9,690 nucleotides of DNA from Lysobacteraceae bacterium (GTDB lineage Bacteria > Pseudomonadota > Gammaproteobacteria > DSM-19610), in assembly GCA_020201295.1 (NCBI GenBank), contig JAIVHA010000155.1:1-9690 (forward strand), read 5' to 3'. The translations under genes and the position numbers were made by a program. The notes below the pieces were generated by a model that was not told the origin of the DNA, did no database searches, and saw nothing but the letters and a program-made list of their open reading frames with translations. Position 1 is the stretch's first letter. The number at the start of each line of letters is the position of its first letter. Positions 7,459 to 9,690 of the stretch are shown here, piece after piece.

Positions 7459-9690
7459 CTAGGAAACGGAGCGCAGATCGCTCGCCGATGAGGTCTGCTG
7501 CAGCAGGACATCGATGGGTTGCGGCTTGGCCACCCAATAGCCCTGGGCGTAATCGACCCCGATGGTGCGCAGCCGCTCCACTATCGCCTCGCTTTCCACG
7601 AATTCGGCAATGGTGCGAATCCCCATCACGTGGCCGATCTCGTTGATGGCGGCCACCATGGCGGCATCGATTTCATCTTCCACCATGTCCTTCACGAAAC
7701 CTCCATCGATCTTGAGGTAGTCCACCGCGAGATTCTTGAGATAGCCGAAGGAACTGAGTCCGCTGCCAAAATCATCGAGGGCAAAGCTGCAGCCGTGATC
7801 CCGCAGCACCTTGATGAAACGGGTAGCACCGCGCAGGTTGGCAATGGCCGCGGTCTCGGTGATTTCGAAACAGACCTGGCAGGGGTCCAGCGCGGACTTG
7901 GCCAGGTGATCCAACACGAAGGCGAGGAACCCTTCATCGCTCAGTGACTGGCCGGACAGGTTGGCCACGTAAACCGCCTGGGCAGGCCCCGAGCGCCCGG
8001 GGCCGAAGGTCTTCAGCATGGTACTCACCACCCAGCGATCCAGGGTGGGCATGAGGTTATAGCGTTCCGCCGCCGGCAGGAAGGCCATCGGCGGCACCAT
8101 GTTGCCCTGGTCATCGAGCATGCGCACCAGCATTTCGTAGTGCACGGGGAAACGGCCATTTTCCAGCGGCACGATGGGCTGGAAAAACAGACGCATACGG
8201 TCCTCATCCAGGGCACGGCCGATCTGTGAAACCCAGCTCAACTCCCCGCGTCGCTGTTGCATCTCCCGATCGCCGGGCTCGTACACATGGATGCGATTGC
8301 GCCCGCTGTCCTTGGCGGCATAACAGGCCACATCAGCGGCACTCAACACCTCCGTGGCATTGTGGCTGGCCTGGTTCACCGGGACCACGCCGATGCTGAC
8401 GCCGATCTCGAAACTGTGTTCCTGGTGCATGAAGCGGAAGGCACGCACGGTATTCAGGATATCCTCTGCCACACGGCGCGCCTTGTCCGGACTGCAATGA
8501 CTGAGCAGCATGCCGAACTCATCGCCACCCAGGCGTGCCAGGGTATCGGTTTCCCGGATACGCTCCAGCAGCACACCCGCCAGCTGCCGCAGCAATTCAT
8601 CTCCGGCAATGTGCCCGCAGACATCGTTCACCACCTTGAACTGATCCAGGTCCAGGTAACAGAGCGCATGTTCCACGCCCTCCTGCTGGGCGCTGTCCAG
8701 TGCCTGTTGCAGGCGCTGCTCGAATTCACGCCGGTTGTACAAGCCGGTGAGGGCATCATGGGCGGCCTGGTAGGACAGCTGCCGGGCCAGCATGCGGGTC
8801 TGGCCTACGTCATGAAACACCATGACGGCACCGAGGATGGTGTCGTTACGAGCGCGTATGGGCGCGGCCGAGGCGCTGATTTCCACCTCGACATCATCGG
8901 GACGCACCAGGATGATCTCATCTTGCAGGGTCACGGGGCCACGCTGGGCCAGGCACAGGACGACCGGGTTATCCACGACCTTGCGCGTCACCTCGTCATG
9001 GAGTTTCAGCATCTCCGGCAGGGAACGCCCACGGGCCTGCTCCAGGCTCCAGCCGGTAAGTTTTTCCGCCAGGGGGTTGACGTACTCCACACGGTACTGG
9101 GGATCGGTGGTAATGACGGCATCCCCGATGGAATGCAGAGTCACCTCTGCCTGCTCCTTCTGCTGGTACAGGGCGGCCTCGGAGTCGCGCACCCGGGCCA
9201 GGGCCTCGTGCAACTCCTGCTGCTGCAGGGTGACGTAGTCAAGCGCCCGGTTGATGAATCCCCCCAGGTAGCCGAACTCGTCGTTACGCTTTTCATCGAA
9301 ACGGGCATCGGTGGAACCGGCTGAAAAGGCCTCCGCGGTACGTACCATCTGCAGGAAAGGTCGGCTGATCATGCGCTGCAATACCCACTGCAGTATGAAA
9401 CCGAACAGCAAGAAAGCACCGCCCATGGACACCAGGTAGTGCTTGCGCTGCTGCTTGATCTGCTGTTCGACGCTGGGCAGGGAAATATTGAGCATCACCG
9501 CCAGCGGGGGCAGCGCGTCGCCAAGGCCGTTCACCTCGATGGTCCGTGAATAGGTTACCAATTGGCCTTCGTCCCCCGTGATGTCATGCCACTGTTCGAA
9601 ATCCTCGTCCAGGTACTGCACGTATACCCGGGGGACATTGAAGGATCGCTGGGTATCCGTGACCACGGCCAGCACATCGGCAAAACTTTC
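7459..9690 (-). CDS. Membrane-anchored HAMP-PAS-GGDEF-EAL cyclic-di-GMP signalling protein, 5' end outside window
   Basis: The frame stays open to the right edge, so the N-terminus is missing; 743 residues are visible. In order: the end of a probably periplasmic sensor region (1-80), a transmembrane helix (about 86-105, GGAFLLFGFILQWVLQ), a HAMP-like segment (106-150), a short coiled coil, a PAS domain (about 184-300), a GGDEF domain (308-470) and an EAL domain (about 485-735). The diguanylate cyclase site GGDEF (388-392) is intact, with an RETD inhibitory I-site five residues before it (379-382). The phosphodiesterase domain has EML in place of EAL (519-521). It keeps the other expected residues: N577, E609 in FEITE, DDFGSG 639-644, K660, E696 and Q716. 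Both activities are therefore plausible, balanced by sensing. I see no functional link to the neighbouring genes, and no specific orthologue can be named. Confidence 0.95.
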   Translation of the reverse strand, partial: ESFADVLAVVTDTQRSFNVPRVYVQYLDEDFEQWHDITGDEGQLVTYSRTIEVNGLGDALPPLAVMLNISLPSVEQQIKQQRKHYLVSMGGAFLLFGFILQWVLQRMISRPFLQMVRTAEAFSAGSTDARFDEKRNDEFGYLGGFINRALDYVTLQQQELHEALARVRDSEAALYQQKEQAEVTLHSIGDAVITTDPQYRVEYVNPLAEKLTGWSLEQARGRSLPEMLKLHDEVTRKVVDNPVVLCLAQRGPVTLQDEIILVRPDDVEVEISASAAPIRARNDTILGAVMVFHDVGQTRMLARQLSYQAAHDALTGLYNRREFEQRLQQALDSAQQEGVEHALCYLDLDQFKVVNDVCGHIAGDELLRQLAGVLLERIRETDTLARLGGDEFGMLLSHCSPDKARRVAEDILNTVRAFRFMHQEHSFEIGVSIGVVPVNQASHNATEVLSAADVACYAAKDSGRNRIHVYEPGDREMQQRRGELSWVSQIGRALDEDRMRLFFQPIVPLENGRFPVHYEMLVRMLDDQGNMVPPMAFLPAAERYNLMPTLDRWVVSTMLKTFGPGRSGPAQAVYVANLSGQSLSDEGFLAFVLDHLAKSALDPCQVCFEITETAAIANLRGATRFIKVLRDHGCSFALDDFGSGLSSFGYLKNLAVDYLKIDGGFVKDMVEDEIDAAMVAAINEIGHVMGIRTIAEFVESEAIVERLRTIGVDYAQGYWVAKPQPIDVLLQQTSSASDLRSVS

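Noticed and set aside
8257..9324. 355-codon plus-strand open frame opposite the GGDEF/EAL gene
   Set aside because: It is antisense to well-conserved PAS and GGDEF coding sequence, with His/Gly-rich shadow composition and no recognisable motif.

Overview
The window is a stretch of conserved housekeeping chromosome from a fairly GC-rich gammaproteobacterium. The layout folD / tRNA cluster / tig-clpP-clpX-lon is, from memory, also found in Pseudomonas and relatives. The protein sequences and the REP-type palindrome would suit a Chromatiales- or Pseudomonas-like lineage, but I cannot name the genus.

Layout. The minus strand carries the protein quality-control block in transcription order: tig (trigger factor, 5362-4082), clpP (4003-3356), clpX (3124-1730 as an open frame) and lon (from 1740, running off the left edge after about 580 codons). 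Upstream of tig lie five minus-strand tRNA genes in the order Pro(UGG), Arg(UCU), His(GUG), Lys(CUU), Leu(UAG). A strong sigma70-type promoter precedes tRNA-Pro. A clear Rho-independent terminator follows tRNA-Lys. tRNA-Leu lies beyond it, behind its own TATAAT box, and appears to head the tig transcript. Divergent from the tRNA cluster on the plus strand is folD (6338-7192). Convergent with folD is a membrane-anchored PAS-GGDEF-EAL cyclic-di-GMP protein (minus strand, 7459 to beyond the right edge). The folD/EAL gap holds an almost perfect 24-bp-arm palindrome that looks like two inverted REP units.

How the genes work together. Trigger factor meets nascent chains at the ribosome, ClpXP unfolds and degrades tagged proteins, and Lon degrades misfolded ones. 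A heat-shock (sigma32-type) promoter lies just upstream of lon, so lon can be induced separately from the rest of the block. FolD supplies one-carbon folates, and the tRNA cluster supports translation. The GGDEF/EAL protein is a signalling gene with no evident link to its neighbours.

The most unusual feature is in clpX. Recognisable ClpX sequence stops abruptly after the residues YELPS (residue 387). It is replaced by a 77-residue cysteine-rich tail that reads through a 40-nt inverted repeat, the lon heat-shock promoter and the lon leader. None of the three reading frames there restores the usual ClpX C-terminus, so a simple one-base sequencing error does not explain it. I found no CRISPR array, prophage, toxin-antitoxin pair or clear novel multi-gene system here.
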